Made by a program: the position numbers and the translations under genes. The notes under the pieces were generated by a model. It saw only the letters and a program-made list of their open reading frames with translations, did not search any database and was not told the origin of the DNA. Positions 35,166 to 48,007 of a stretch of 64,000 nucleotides of DNA are shown one piece after another. Each line of letters opens with the position of its first letter. The first letter of the stretch is position 1. Source of the stretch: Actinomucor elegans (lineage: Eukaryota; Mucoromycota; Mucoromycetes; Mucorales; Mucoraceae); the NCBI GenBank assembly GCA_026027325.1, contig JAMSLZ010000004.1:1364001-1428000 (forward strand), written 5' to 3'.

Positions 35166-36463
35166 GAGAGCTTGAGGAGACAAAACAAACTGCCGACAGC
35201 TGCTGCTTTGGTTCATAAAGAACGACCACAGAAGCCTAGGTGGAAGCCAGGAAACACCATCTGTAGATAAACCATCTATCTACAAGATACGGCTGTTTGT
35301 TTCGCAGATAAACGTTGCATGCCGATTGTACCGCAAGCAAAAAGACTACGAAATCTTCTGCTCATATGCCTGACCAAATGATGGACGATGGTTTATCCAT
35401 AACGGCACAATGCAGCATACAACCAGATACATATAGAAGTCATTAAAAAACTAGAAGCATTAGTGCACAATCTTTTTGAAGAAAAAAAAGTTAATTGCCT
35501 TTAGCGCATTTTGAGAGAGCTTGAGGAGACGAAACAAACTGCCGACAGCTGCTGCTTTGGTTCATAAAGAACGACCACAGAAGCCTAAGTGGAAGCCAGG
35601 AAACACCATCTGTAGATAAACCATCTATCTACAAGATACGGCTGTTTGTTTCGCAGATAAACGTTGCATGACGATTGTGCCGCAAGCAAAAAGACTACGA
35701 AATCTTCTGCTCATATGCCTGACCAAATGATGGACGATGGTTTATCCATAACAGCACAATACAACATACAACCAGATACATATAGAAGCCATTAAAAAAT
35801 TAGAAGCATTGGTGCACAATCTTTTTGAAGAAAAAAAAGTTAATATTAATTACCTTTAGCACATTTTGAGAGAGCTTGATGAGACGAAACAAACTACCGA
35901 CAGCTACTGCTTTGGTTCATAAAGAACGACCACAGAAGCCTAGGTGGAAGCCAGGAAACACCATCTGTAAATAAACCATCTATCTACAAGATACGGCTGT
36001 TTGTTTCGCAGATAAACGTTGCATGACGATTGTGCCGCAAGCAAAAAGTCTACAAAATCTTCTGCTCATATGCCTGACCAAATGATGGACGATGGTTTAT
36101 CCATAACAGCACAATGCAGCATACAACCAGATACATATAGAAGTCATTAAAAAACTAGAAGCATTAGTGCACAATCTTTTTGAAGAAAAAAAAGTTAATT
36201 GCCTTTAGCGCATTTTGAGAGAGCTTGAGGAGACGAAACAAACTACCGACAGCTACTGCTTTGGTTCATAAAGAACGACCACAGAAGCCTAGGTGGAAGC
36301 CAGGAAACACCATCTGTAAATAAACCATCTATCTACAAGATACGGCTGTTTGTTTCGCAGATAAACGTTGCATGACGATTGTGCCGCAAGCAAAAAGACT
36401 ACGAAATCTTCTGCTCATATGCCTGACCAAATGATGGACGATGGTTTATCCATAACGGCACAA
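35166..36463. repeat. Tandem array of a ~350-bp unit, 3.7 copies
   Basis: Units start at 35166, 35515, 35870 and 36219 (measured at GAGAGCTTGA), giving periods of 349, 355 and 349 bp; the fourth is truncated at ~245 bp. Copies look more than 95% identical by eye. Units 3 and 4 share variants (CTACCGACAGCTACTGC; CTGTAAATAAACC) against units 1 and 2 (CTGCCGACAGCTGCTGC; CTGTAGATAAACC). The 1-2 and 3-4 junctions match each other and differ from the 2-3 junction, which has six extra bases. No reading frame is open through a full unit. This is a young satellite-like array with dimeric higher-order structure. Confidence 0.9.
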
Positions 36464-37508
36464 AACAATGTCTATACAAAGACAAAAGAATGAGACATTA
36501 GTACAAAAAAAAACCTAAGGATGCAAGTGGAGCTCGTTTGGATTATTTATGACGTCGCACTGTAATTATGCATCGCCTAATATACCCTCGCACTTTAAGG
36601 AGGGGTTTCAATTTTAAACACTTGGAGCATCACCAGCCGTCTTGTGAAATATAGCAAAAAGTTCAATTTAAATTACATTTGACAATTTAAAACATCCTCA
36701 TCGGTCTTGTTGCTTTTATGTATTGTATGTCGTTCCAAATACAATCTCTTTTATTTTAACTTCTTTTTTCAAAATTCGGCTTTTGCAAAACGCGACAAAA
36801 AAAAATAACAATACTACTGGGATTGCTCTAAAGACGCAAATATAGTTCGAGAAAGCGCGTGAGTTGGGAATTACATTAATGTAGTTTCGCTTATTTCGAA
36901 AACGTGAATTGGCTAATTGTTATATCCAGTGCTAAAGACGGCAGATATAATTCATATTAAGCAAAATAAAATAATAGCCAATAAATAGGATCGGCTATCC
37001 TGATAGTAAAAAAAGTTATTCTAATGTTTATTCACAATTCAAAAGTAAATCTTTATGACATTTCATCAGAGCTTAACAGCGTAACATTCAGTATATCAGC
37101 AAATATGGCTGTACAATGGAGTCCAATCCCAGCAGCCAATAATAAGCCTTTCAGCTACGCGTAACTGTAATCGCATAACGCACGCGTTACTTGGTATTCA
37201 GAAATATATGACATTATATTATCTAATAATGACAAGAGTATCTCAAAATAAGGCCTTGTAATGAGTATTGGCTTATAGTTCTAATGATGACACATCGTTT
37301 GTATTTATGCGGATCTCGTTTATCTGATTGGACCATCATATGGAGTCCATATATAAGATAAATAAACTATTGGTTTCTTAATACTATGTCGATGATAGAA
37401 AATGGTAGGTGGAATACTACGCTAGTTAAATTAACAAGGCTTGAATTTGTCAAGTGTGCAATGCAACCTGAACTCGCGTGAATCGGTATCATAAGCATTG
37501 TAAATAAA

Positions 37509-37555
37509 CCCCATTCTAAATATGAAATATTAGTCAGGCACAGTATTTACCCAAA
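37509..37555 (-). repeat. R1 repeat, diverged copy
   Basis: On the minus strand: TGCCTGACTAATATTTCATA then TTTAGAATGGGG. It is 172 bp from the next copy, aligned on TATGAAATATTA. Confidence 0.5.
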
Positions 37556-37679
37556 ATCAGTTTAGAAGTCTATAGACTAAGTACTGCGTATATTAATACG
37601 TACAATCTCTGTTTATCATTAGAAGTGCATAGTATACTTATTTGCATTACAAAAAATTAAAGTTTTTAGTGGATGCAGT

Positions 37680-37735
37680 AACTCATTCAAAATATGAAAT
37701 ATTAATCAAAAGATGCGACATTTGACCGAGATCTT
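37680..37735 (-). repeat. R1 repeat copy
   Basis: On the minus strand: AGATCTCGGTCAAATGTCG, then CATCTTTTGATTAA, then TTCATATTTTGAATGAG. Confidence 0.6.
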
Positions 37736-39386
37736 TATATACAAAGAGTTTTTGTACATTTTATTAACATCTGCGCAATAATTTCTAGGTCAGAGAAATA
37801 TATTAATAAAATAGCGAAATATAAATTCAAAGTGAATTGAAGCTATATATTTCAATCAAATTTTTTGTTAGGTCACAATTATAGTTATTATAATGTGGGA
37901 ATAAAGAAGTAAGGGTGTATTATAAATAAAATATTATTAAGACTATAACATGCGCATGAAGGTTTATCTCACCTTTTTTTGCCCAAGCCAAATCAAAGTG
38001 AATTAAGGTGAATTAAAAAAAAATCCCATTTAGATGCCAAGGATGAAAAGTGTAAAGAATAATAATAGTGTAGAAATAAGAGAGGAGAAAATATTAAACT
38101 ACTTAATGTGATTTCTTATTTTAGCTTGAAAGCTAATGCACAGATATTGTAGGTAAACTGCACAAAAATTGTTTGCTAAATGCGCATAAATAGCTTTCAT
38201 TTGCGCAGATTATAAGCAGATGTCGATTAATATATGCGTATTTGTTTGATTTTAGGATTTTCCATTGTATAACTATGAATCTTTGTTCAATAATCGAAAT
38301 CTAATAAAAATTACTATGTATAAGCCAATAGCAATGCTCTTACAAATCTTTATTTCTATGATCGGTTCACAAACGAAATAAGGGTGAACCAAAATAGATC
38401 AGTGTAGAGATGTTATAAAGACTTCATGTTACACGGTATTGTATGTAAATATGAGTGTTTAATGATGGTTTGATTCATGTAATGCGCGCAAAAGCAAAAT
38501 AAAGGGAGTTTCCTTTTCTTTTCATCTTTGGTAAAATAATTAGAAAACAAGCACGAGGGTATACAGTTCATATATACACTATAAGAGGTAATAAGGACTA
38601 TCCTACGGATAACAATCGATGTACGCTTCATTTCCGCGCTTTCAAAGGTCCTTTACCGGGAAATTTAGACCGGAAACTGGGCGCCTTTACAAAATACGGT
38701 AAAACCTTCTGGGTATATAAAAGGCCGTGTGATCATTCGACAAATCTCCTGAATCCACCGAAAACGGTTGATCCTTTAAAGTCTTTGTGTTGAAAATAAT
38801 GGGATGATATTTAATCATAATACTTCTGACTACTGCAAATTGTATTACAAAGAGTCAAGACAGCTTGTTTACATTTCTGATGCCGGAATTGCTTCGGCTC
38901 CATATGAAATCATTTCTCCTAATTAGTATCTTTTTTTTTTGCTGGGATCGACTAATACAGTTTTCCCGCAGTTTGAGCGGCCGAGCGTGCGAAACTTTCT
39001 AATCAATTATTTCCATCTTTAGACAAATGATTCTGGGTAATTTGTCCAATTTTAGTTATTTTTATTACCGACCTGTCAGCTAAACCTTGTTTGTTCTAAC
39101 ACCAATGCCAATGTTAATTATATCTGTGATTTAAACACTTTTTTTTTTGAGTATACTCAAGATTGGATTAAAGTGGTACAATATGCAATGAAAACATAAA
39201 TCATGGATATAAGCAATCAAGCTAAGATAGTATTGGGTTCAGTGATCGAATTGGTTCATAGTGCATCTATTGTAATGAAACATGGAACCCTTTTTATATT
39301 GTAACGGCGAACTAATTCACGAAAATGAATTTAATTTATAAACTCTTTTTGTCACCCTTTGAAGCTTTCTGTCTTTTCATAACGTG

Positions 39387-41236
39387 ATGGAAGAAGAAAA
39401 AAAAAATCAGATATTAGAATCGATATCAGCCACTTATGAATCCTCGGATAAGGCTCCAGCTTATCAAGAGCAAGAACATCTTGGGCCCGAACCGACTGAA
39501 GAAGACTGGAAAGAGTTGCCTGAAATCGCTGATACTATTCCTAAAGCCGCTTTCCTAATTATCCTTGTTGAATTCTGTGAACGTTTTACTTTCTGTGGTC
39601 TGAGTGGCCCTTTTCAGAACTATATTCAGAATCCTTCACCACTTTCATGTAGGGTCATCTTATAGTGATTTAAAAAAAGCAATAATTTATTGATGTTTTC
39701 TCTTATAGACCCTGCTTCACATCCTGGTGCTATGGGCAAAGGTATATAATATATATAAGTGTAGTAACGTGATTTTGCGTGCTAATTGTTTTGTTTTCGT
39801 AATCAGGACAACAAACTGCTGATGCCCTGACTACTTTCTTTCAATTTTGGTGTTATATTACTCCTCTCTTGGGTGCCGTGATTGCTGATCAATACCTCGG
39901 AAAATACAGAACCATTCTCTTATTTGCAGTCATTTATTTCATTGGCTTGATTATCCTAACTCTCACCTCCATACCTATGGCTATTGCTAATGGCGCTGCT
40001 TTTCCCGGTTATATTGTCTCCATTATTATCATTGGTCTTGCTACTGGGGGTATCAAACCTAACGTATCTCCTCTTGTAGCTGAACAATACCAAAATAAAG
40101 GTGCCTATGTGAAGACTTTAAAGAACGGTAAACGTGTCATTGTCACGCCTCAAGCTACATATCAAAAGATCTTCAATTATTTTTATTGGGGTATTAATAT
40201 TGGCTCGCTCTCTGCCATTGGTACGACTGAATTAGAAAAGAACGTCGGTTTCTGGCCTGCATTCTTGATGCCTACATTGATGTTTATTCCTTGCGTCATT
40301 GTGGTCGTCCTTGGACGCAATTATTACGTGCAAACTCCACCTCGTGGCTCTGTCTTTATTGAAGCAGGTAAACTCTTTAGACTTAGTTGGAAAGTCAAGG
40401 GCGGCTTAGATGCTTGCAAGCCCTCAAATTTAAACCGTAGCCACCCTGAACTAGCCGCCAAAATTACCTGGGATGATATCTTTGTTGATGAATTGAAGCG
40501 TACAATTAAAGCTTGTATTGTCTTTTGCTGGTTTCCCATCTATTGGCTTTGCTATAACCAAATGACCAATAACTTGGTATCCATGGCAGGTACTATGTTA
40601 ACAGGCAATGTACCTAACGATATCATGCAAAACATTGATCCTATCGCCTTGATCATCTTAATTCCTTTGATGGATAATTTTATTTATCCTTTTTTGCGTC
40701 GCTGTCATATTCCTATGCGTCCCATTTTCCGTATTGCCTTGGGTTTCTTCTTTGCGGCTGCTGCCATGGGTTACACTGCTGGTATTCAAGCTATGGTATA
40801 TCGTAGTCCACCTTATTTTGATCATCCAGAGGGCCATCAGAACTGGATCTCGGCTGCCTATTTAATCCCTTCCTATGTATTGATTGCTATTTCTGAGATA
40901 TTTGCTTCTATTACGGGTTTAGAGTATGCTTATAAAAAGGCACCTCAGTCAATGAAATCCATCGTTATGGCCTTGTACTTGATTACCAACTGCTTTGCTT
41001 CCATATTGGCTTTTGCTTTGGTTTCTGTTGCTGTAGATCCTAAATTAACGTGGATGTACACTGGTATTTCTTGCGCTATGTTTGCTTGTACTATCCTTTT
41101 TTATATCTGTCACCACAAGAGTGATACTACGGATATGGCAGAAGATGCTATTCGCCGAGTGGATAATACTCAACCTGGCAAGACCCTTGTCGATGAAGAG
41201 GTCGTAGTTGAATATGAAGTAGAAAAAAGTCGATAA
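39387..41236 (+). CDS. PTR2: Proton-coupled oligopeptide transporter (POT/PTR2)
   Basis: Plasma-membrane di/tripeptide-proton symporter of the POT branch of the major facilitator superfamily; 574 residues. Exons 39387-39648, 39709-39741 (only 33 nt) and 39807-41236. The ATG at 39387 follows a GTG and begins an acidic cytosolic tail. Seen: EFCERFTFCGLSGPFQNYIQ in the first membrane helix (family ExxER motif), the TTFFQFWCYITPLLGA segment, YWGINIGSL, a large central loop after FIEAGKLFRLSWKVKGG, and CYNQMTNNLVSMAG in the second half. About twelve hydrophobic segments are visible. It fits uptake of peptides released by secreted proteases such as the two in this window. Confidence 0.95.
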
Positions 41237-42424
41237 CTTGACTCACTGTTTTATAAAACCCTTTGTAAATAGTATAATAATAGATAGACAGAGTTTCACA
41301 TTAATTCACAATCTTATTTTTTTTTAACTCTTTACATATATCTTCATCATATCAATTCAGTATATATACCTATTCTCGCTAAAATACGCTTATATGAAGT
41401 ATTATAGACTGTATAGATAGCTACCAATGTACTGATTAGTATTAAAGTTGAATACAAAATTAGAAAAGACCAAAGTATTATTCCGTAGTTATGTCATATA
41501 TACATATATATATATATTTGAATCATTACAACCGCAATATCAATGTATCGCCCATCCCAATAGGATGTACACAGACACAGAGTATATTGGCTCTTAAGTT
41601 TCCCTGATCAAATTCTTTTTTTTTCAAATTTCTTCAGATTTCTCGGTATCAAAAAAGTATCTATATAGCAACAACAAAAAATAGTAGCTCGGAATCTCCA
41701 TAGAATAATAGAATAGAATAATGTAGCCGGAAGAATAATAAATCCATGGAAACAATATTTAAAAAGCTCCGATAAACCATTATCATTCCAAAAGGAAGAA
41801 AGGTTTCCTTGTTGTTTTTTTTTACAAAATCTAATATAATTAAAACAAGAACTAAACAACTTGCAGCTCTTATTAAGCGATCAAATGTTTATCTTGTACC
41901 TGTCATATTTCCTGTTACGACTATTTTTTTTTTTTCTGTGTGTGAAATTTTAGTTCCTGAGATCAAAAATTTTATATATAGTAGTTTAGAAATTGGCATG
42001 GCGCACTATTCATTAGATCTCACAACCGATCTTGGTCAAATGTCGCATCTGGTTATTATACTATACTTAAAATGAATTACTCCATCTAGAGAAACATTAG
42101 ATCCAGTCTTATGTCTCTGTTTTATTAATAGTCATATTTACAATTTAACCGTCATTAGTAAAACGCACTCTTTCGTACCAATGTATCGGAGCCGACGGTA
42201 CATAGTATGACAGATCAGCTTATCAAACTTAAAAGTCTATTAGCTTTTTATTGAAAATAAATAGTTTTGCTTGAATGAATATGCATTGCAGCAGTTGTTT
42301 GTTCGTTCTTTGTTTCAAAAAGGCATAGTAGTGGGTATTATGTACAAGAGAATTTATAAATATAAAAAGGTGTAGGAGGGTGTATAAGTCATGTATACAT
42401 ACATATATATATATTATCTCTTTG
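41237..42424. other. Gene-free stretch with one R1 copy
   Basis: Convergent 3' regions of the transporter and the mitochondrial carrier. AT-rich, one R1 copy, no supported gene. Confidence 0.5.
42014..42084 (+). repeat. R1 repeat copy, near consensus
   Basis: Contains TAGATCTCACAACCGATC, then TTGGTCAAATGTCGCATC, then ACTTAAAATGAATTACTCC. Confidence 0.6.
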
Positions 42425-43566
42425 TTAAAGGTTTTTCCAATCGTCTAATTTTTTAACCACCATCTCATAGGTGAGGATGGTCATTGCTGAAGAAGGCACT
42501 GTGCGGACTAAATTGGTGGATAATCCTTTGTAAAATCCTCGTAAACCTTCCTCCTTTGAAATCACTTGAATAGCATGTAAAATGCCATTGTATTTGTAAG
42601 GCTTTCTCGTTTGATTTTGTAAACGTGTTCGAATCACTTCATGTGGGTAGGTTGCAAGACTGGCTGACATTTTTGAGAGCGAGGACGCCAACAAAATGGA
42701 AGAAGATCCCGAACTAACCTCTCGGTCGACGTCTATCATTGAACCCATGAGTATTAGCGCATAAAATTTCTGATGACATACTTACGAAACACAACTTTTA
42801 GTCGTTCGTACAATGGAAACTGGACAGCAACATGGCTGATGCCGATAAGTGATGGCCCTAATCCTTTATAGAATCCTCTAAAACCTTCATGTTTAGCAAT
42901 AGTAACAAAGGCATGTGCCGTATTATTGTATCTATATGGTGTTCTTTCGTTTTGTGTCTAATGAATAAAAACTCAGTACATTTTCCCACAATCTTAATAA
43001 GGCTCTTTTACCATCAATCTAGTTTTTATCACCCACAAAGGATTAGTCAACATAGTAGAGGCTACTCCGGCAGACATGGCAGAAGTGATATGTAATAACC
43101 ATTCTTTATCATGTCCTACACACACACATTAGTAATATATCATACGCGCAAATGACACGAGACATACCTAGCTCGTCAGCCCAATGACTCTTACAATAAT
43201 CATATGCAGTAAAATAAATAGCCCAGGTTGGCAGATAACCCAAGACAGTTGGGCCTAATCCTCGATATAATCCTCGAATGCCTTCTTCTTGCCAAATGCG
43301 CGTCAAAGTACCTACGGTTCCTTTATACAACTTTTCACCAGGCAAAGCAACACCTTGATTTTGTAACCTAGTTTTTGCTACGTCTAATGGACAAGTGACA
43401 ATCGATGATACAATGCCAGCGCCAGCGCCTGCAATAGAGTGCTTTAGATTTTCATGACTTTGACTATTTGGACAAACGAGCTTTAGTGTGCTATACTATT
43501 GCGTTCATAGTCTTTTTTTCCCCCTTACGCGAATTCTTTCCACCAGTTGACAGCCGCTGTGCCCAT
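42425..43566 (-). CDS. NDT1: Mitochondrial carrier, NAD+ transporter-like (Ndt1/Yia6 type)
   Basis: Inner-membrane solute carrier of the SLC25 family; 314 residues. Exons 43529-43566, 43168-43490, 43012-43115, 42786-42957 and 42425-42732; phases agree. Three carrier modules are visible with PxD/PxE signatures: CPLDVAKTRLQNQG, NPLWVIKTRLM and YPHEVIRTRLQNQ. Surrounding text (GLGPTVLGYLPTWAIYFTAY; SLSKMSASLATYPHEVIRTR; STNLVRTVPSSAMTILTYE) follows the yeast Ndt1/Yia6 pattern closely, including the unusual W in the second PxW motif. That family carries NAD+ into mitochondria; related FAD/folate carriers are the main alternative. Confidence 0.88.
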
Positions 43567-46099
43567 GCGAATCTTACAGAAATTGAATAATAAATAAAGT
43601 GTATGTGTCTATCAGGTTAAAGAGCTTTTTTTTTGCAGTTTTCTCGCTCTATTTCTCCTCTTTTTCGTTGGTTAGCTGAGGATTTTTCGTCTATCGTTTG
43701 GTATCAAAAATAAAAGGTCGGGTGTATCGGTTCGTTCCTTTTGTGGTTTTTATACAAGGCTTATTCGAATGAAATAGTCAAGACAATGAACAGACTAACT
43801 AAAGGGGTCAAGGTGTTTTCAATTACAAGATTGTAGAAGGTGAGAAAAAAAATACTGGTGGGGGATTTAAACCAAAAAGTTAGAAGGACAAAGAATCCTT
43901 TCAATCAACGTCACTTTGTTCGTACTACGTGCTGTCGCCCGGTAATATGGAGTTTGAATAGTCGCTTGTTTCTAACCGCAGTCACCCAATTACAAAGCCA
44001 AAGTATAAATATTGATCTCATTACTGTTTAATCTCAGTTAACCAATACGATGTGTATTATTTTTTAATGCTCTTCAAGTGATCAAGAATAATTAAACGAT
44101 TGTTGATAACTTAATTCTAATTTCTCCATCAGATTTATAGTTTCTAATTTTAGAATTAGCTCTTGGAGAAATCTTTAATCCGAATTCTTGAATCTTGTTT
44201 TTGAAATGATCAACTTGGGTGCAAGAATTAGAATGAAGCCGCACAAAAATTTCTCATGCCCTAATTATTTGCATCCGACGGCCCTCTTTGTTCACCGGGT
44301 TATTTCCAAATCAAATCCTGAGCGATACTTGAAAAGGCTGTTTCCCTCTTACTGAAAAATGTTTTCCTCAATTAAAAGTGTTCAAAGAGTGAGTGTTTTG
44401 ATGCTCTGTCCATTGACTAAGCATTTGAAAAAGTATAAAAAGTTTTAGGAAGGTTTGCAGGTACGTTAAGGATTTTCCGCTTTTTTTTAAAAAAAATCTC
44501 ACAGAAAGTGCAGAAGTTTAATGGAAATTCCAAATGAAAATGAATTGTTTCAAGACTTTCTTTCAGACCTATAAACACGTTGAAACTGCCATGGTTTGAT
44601 AGTTTTGGATTAAACCTGGAATAAAAGTGATTGCAGAACGAGATAATGATAAAAACAAACGAGCAATAACCCTACTCTCAGATGCCAAAAAGCCAATTTT
44701 TTTTTGCTATGATATTTCTATTTTAGCATAAAAAACGTTCAAATATATCATGCGCTTTACCGGTAATAGCAATAAATGCATCCAGAGACCCCAGTAACAA
44801 TATTATTACCAGTATCTTAAATGACCTATAGACCAAGTTTTTGGTTTATTCGAAGGGTAGAGCCTGTAATATGTTGGTACTACTACACCTGTCCATCGCT
44901 GACATACACCGATATATTTTGATACGATAAAACACCATTGTAAATTTTCAATTACATACGGGGAACAATATTATCGCTCGGCTCTATAAGAATGTCCATA
45001 ATCATTTAGTTTATAGTAGTTTGTGTTTTTGCAATTGCAATATTTTTCCTTATTACAAGACGACAATAAACTGCCATATTTGATGGCGTTGCACAGGACA
45101 GATCACTAAAAGATCATTGGAACTTGGTTTTACCGATCAGATTAACAGTGGTACCCCATTTAAATTGCAGCCACGATCTTTGTTTGGATCATATTGTTCA
45201 GTAAGGACCCTTTCGTAGTTGAACTGCATTCTATCAAGGTTGACCTTTACCAACTATACTTTGGAACTATAAACAAACCAATAGATAAAGGAAGTAGAAA
45301 TAGTCGAATGCGCACCCTTGTTGAAAGGCTTCCAAGAATTTTCTATTCGATTTCCATCTTTATCTAAACTAGGTCCAGAAAATCCGTATGTTTTAGATTT
45401 TAGAGGACATCTTAGTGACTCATACTATAGGTAGGTCATTAGAATGCCTAATACAACCTTTAATACTTTGTCCTTGAGAGGAACTAATGCAAAAGACAAC
45501 AATATCCTGAACTTCAGAACAGTAATTTCTACAAACACAGAAAAAGGGGAAACCATGACCAAAGAGAGAATGGTCATTATAGTCAGGGGATTGCGCTTAT
45601 GGTTAACCAGCACCAAAGCTATTTTATTATATCTGTATGCAACCATAACGTCATGTTATATATATATATATATATATATATGTGATTATAAAATCTTAGA
45701 GTTTATAGGCGTTACCTAACTTTGGGTTCTTCAAGCTGAAATTTAATACCTTAATTATTAAAAAAAAAGCCACCGGTATTCTAGATGAGTAAACTCAAGT
45801 ATTAGATTTTAAGCAAATATATATATAGCTTCTCTAGAAAGCATAAAAAATAACACACGCTTTTATGCCTCTGTGTTAATGGCCATATTAAATAATATAA
45901 TAGTTTTTTTGGTCCCCTTATCTAGATGGAGGCTTAGTGATGGAAAAGTTATCTGATGATCTGATATTTTATCGGAGGTCAATTTAGGGGCCTTTCGGTC
46001 TTAATCAGATTATTTTTATTGGCTTAAAAAAAAACAATATCTTTATTATAAGCTACCCTTCCTGCTCTTCTCTACTCTCGTCTTTTTCTTAATTAAAAG
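43567..46099. other. 2.5-kb gene-free stretch
   Basis: No gene supported. Contains a T8-A8 palindrome near 44482, a (TA)n tract at ~45657-45681, and at its right end the GATA-site cluster of the ferric reductase gene. Confidence 0.5.
45918..45957 (+). promoter_or_regulatory. GATA-type site cluster upstream of ferric reductase
   Basis: TTATCT at 45918-45923 and TTATCTGAT at 45949-45957. The second is the exact reverse complement of ATCAGATAA, the extended site bound by fungal iron-sensing GATA repressors (Fep1/SreA/Urbs1 family). It lies 143 bp upstream of the ATG. Further GATA-like strings follow at 45968 and 46002. Regulation by iron is inferred, not shown. Confidence 0.5.
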
Positions 46100-48007
46100 A
46101 TGGGCTTTCATTTTCCTTATATCAGAACATGGACTAATTTTTGGATTTTGGGTATGGCATATGCCTTCTTCTGGTGGTCATTATTCATCATGTATTGCAT
46201 ATGCTATCAATTCAACAGAATACGCGTATACTACATTCGAAAGAAGAGGATTATAGATAATAAAGAAGAATATGATAATGTAGACGTTAGTCTACCAGGG
46301 TCTCAACTATGGCGTCGCCTGGACCGTGTGGTACGCATCCCATATGTAACTGAAATGATCTCTATCAAGCATATACTTGGTGTTACCGCCTTCACTTTGA
46401 TAAACTTGTATTTTACCATCTTTGCTTACCCATATGAACCTGCTCCATACCTCCCCTCTGTTGTGGATCGTCGCGCTGCTTTTACTGGCATGGTCGATTG
46501 GGGGCTCGTTTTCTTCTTTGCACAGAGAAATTCCTTCATACCTAAAATGTCTGGGCTGACGTTTGAAGAACTGATTCCTTTTCATCGTATGGTTGCTCGT
46601 ATTGGTTTTTTGAATTTCATTCCTCATTTAGTTTACCGACTGTAAGTCTATCACGGTATTTTGAATATAACGCGTTTCTCTGACACAAACTTATAGCTGG
46701 GAAGGTTATTTGCACAAATACAGTGTTTGGGATGCATTCTTTTGGGATTTTGAATATACCACCGGGTCCATTGCTACATTTGCCTACATCATTATGTTTG
46801 GCACTTCATTAGAGTACATACGTCGAAATTACTTTGAAGTGTTCTATTATTCGCATGTTTTGTTTCTGATTATCGCCATTATATTTACTTGCTTGCACTA
46901 TCCAACCTGTTTTGCTTTCTATATACCCGCGGTTTTACTTTGGCTTGCCGATCGTGTAGTACGAACATATCAGTCTTGGATCATCAAGTCAAGCTTTGTT
47001 CACGTGGATGAGGTTGCTCCGCAGACAGCAACACAAGAAGGTATTGTCCGCATATTGTTTGAAAGCAAGCTTCTACAGAACTTCAAACCTGGACAATACG
47101 TGTTTGCAGCTATGGTATTAAACGGGCGTAAACTATGGGAATATGCCAATTGGCATCCGTTTACTATTTCCGAAGTGTTTCGTGTTAATCAGTCAACCGT
47201 TAATACTGAAGAACGTGTCATTGGTACTGTGGATGAGTCTACCAAGTTAATTTCGCAGCAAACTCCGTGTTATAGCAGCATACAAAATGATGGCTTATCA
47301 GACAGTTTACGACGACGTCGGCCGGTTTCTTTTGCTGCTGATCAAAATACGAAAACTGTAGCTTCAATTCATATTAAAGCATTAGGTACTAAGACGCGTG
47401 ATCTACTGGAAGCTTCAAAGACCAAGAGTGATATTGAAGTCTACATTGATGGTATGTATGGACCTCATCTGCCTTATCAGGATTATTCCGTGTTGGCTTT
47501 ATTTGCAGCTGGCATTGGAGCAACACCAGCAATGTCCATCATTCAAGATGTAGTAGATAAAAGGTCAAGTGGTGTACGTACTATGGTCACTAATCATATC
47601 TACCTGTCTTGGGCTATACGAGTCACCGGTAAGTATTCAATTATACTTGATGGTATTTTTTCCCCCTTAACTGATTGTTCCTAGATGAAATCGACCCATT
47701 CATGGACATGTTTAAATATTGGACAGAACAGATACATGATGCTGTACTTCCTATTCAATTGCATATCACCGTTTATGTTACTAGAATGAAACAAGGATAC
47801 CATGCTATAGAAAAACTACAATCTTTTAAATTAGTGTATGGCCAACGCCCGCAAGTTGATATAGAAATGGACTCGATCAAAGCGCTACATGAAAAACAGC
47901 GTCGAGTATGGGCGCATGTCTGCGGTTCTACAGCGTTTACTCGAACAGTTATTAACGAAGCTGTTCGTTGTGAGTTTGATATTCACCATGAAACCTTTGA
48001 ATTCTAA
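46100..48007 (+). CDS. FRE-type ferric/cupric reductase (plasma membrane flavocytochrome b)
   Basis: Transmembrane metalloreductase that passes electrons from NADPH through FAD and two hemes to extracellular Fe(III)/Cu(II); 598 residues. Exons 46100-46641, 46697-47628 and 47685-48007. The N-terminal half has about seven hydrophobic segments. The two heme-ligand pairs, each 14 residues apart, are visible in FHRMVARIGFLNFIPH and SHVLFLIIAIIFTCLH. The FAD motif is HPFTIS and the NADPH glycine motif is FAAGIGATPAMS. Close to fungal FRE and to NOX-type oxidases; the long Ser-rich insert between the FAD and NADPH motifs and the absence of EF-hands favour FRE. A GATA iron-box lies upstream. Confidence 0.92.

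Larger units (their letters stand above)
36464..39386. other. 2.9-kb gene-free stretch with R1 dimer
   Basis: No gene supported. It contains two minus-strand R1 copies 172 bp apart and an isolated strong TATA-like string (TATATAAAAG) at 38715-38724 without an obvious downstream reading frame. The last ~200 bp are the upstream region of the peptide transporter. Confidence 0.5.

Noticed and set aside
34965..35216. 83-codon minus-strand open stretch at the array edge
   Set aside because: It overlaps the tandem repeat and is not open in the other copies.
35166..36463. CRISPR-like array
   Set aside because: Units are ~350 bp and contiguous without unique spacers; this is a satellite-type tandem repeat in a eukaryote.
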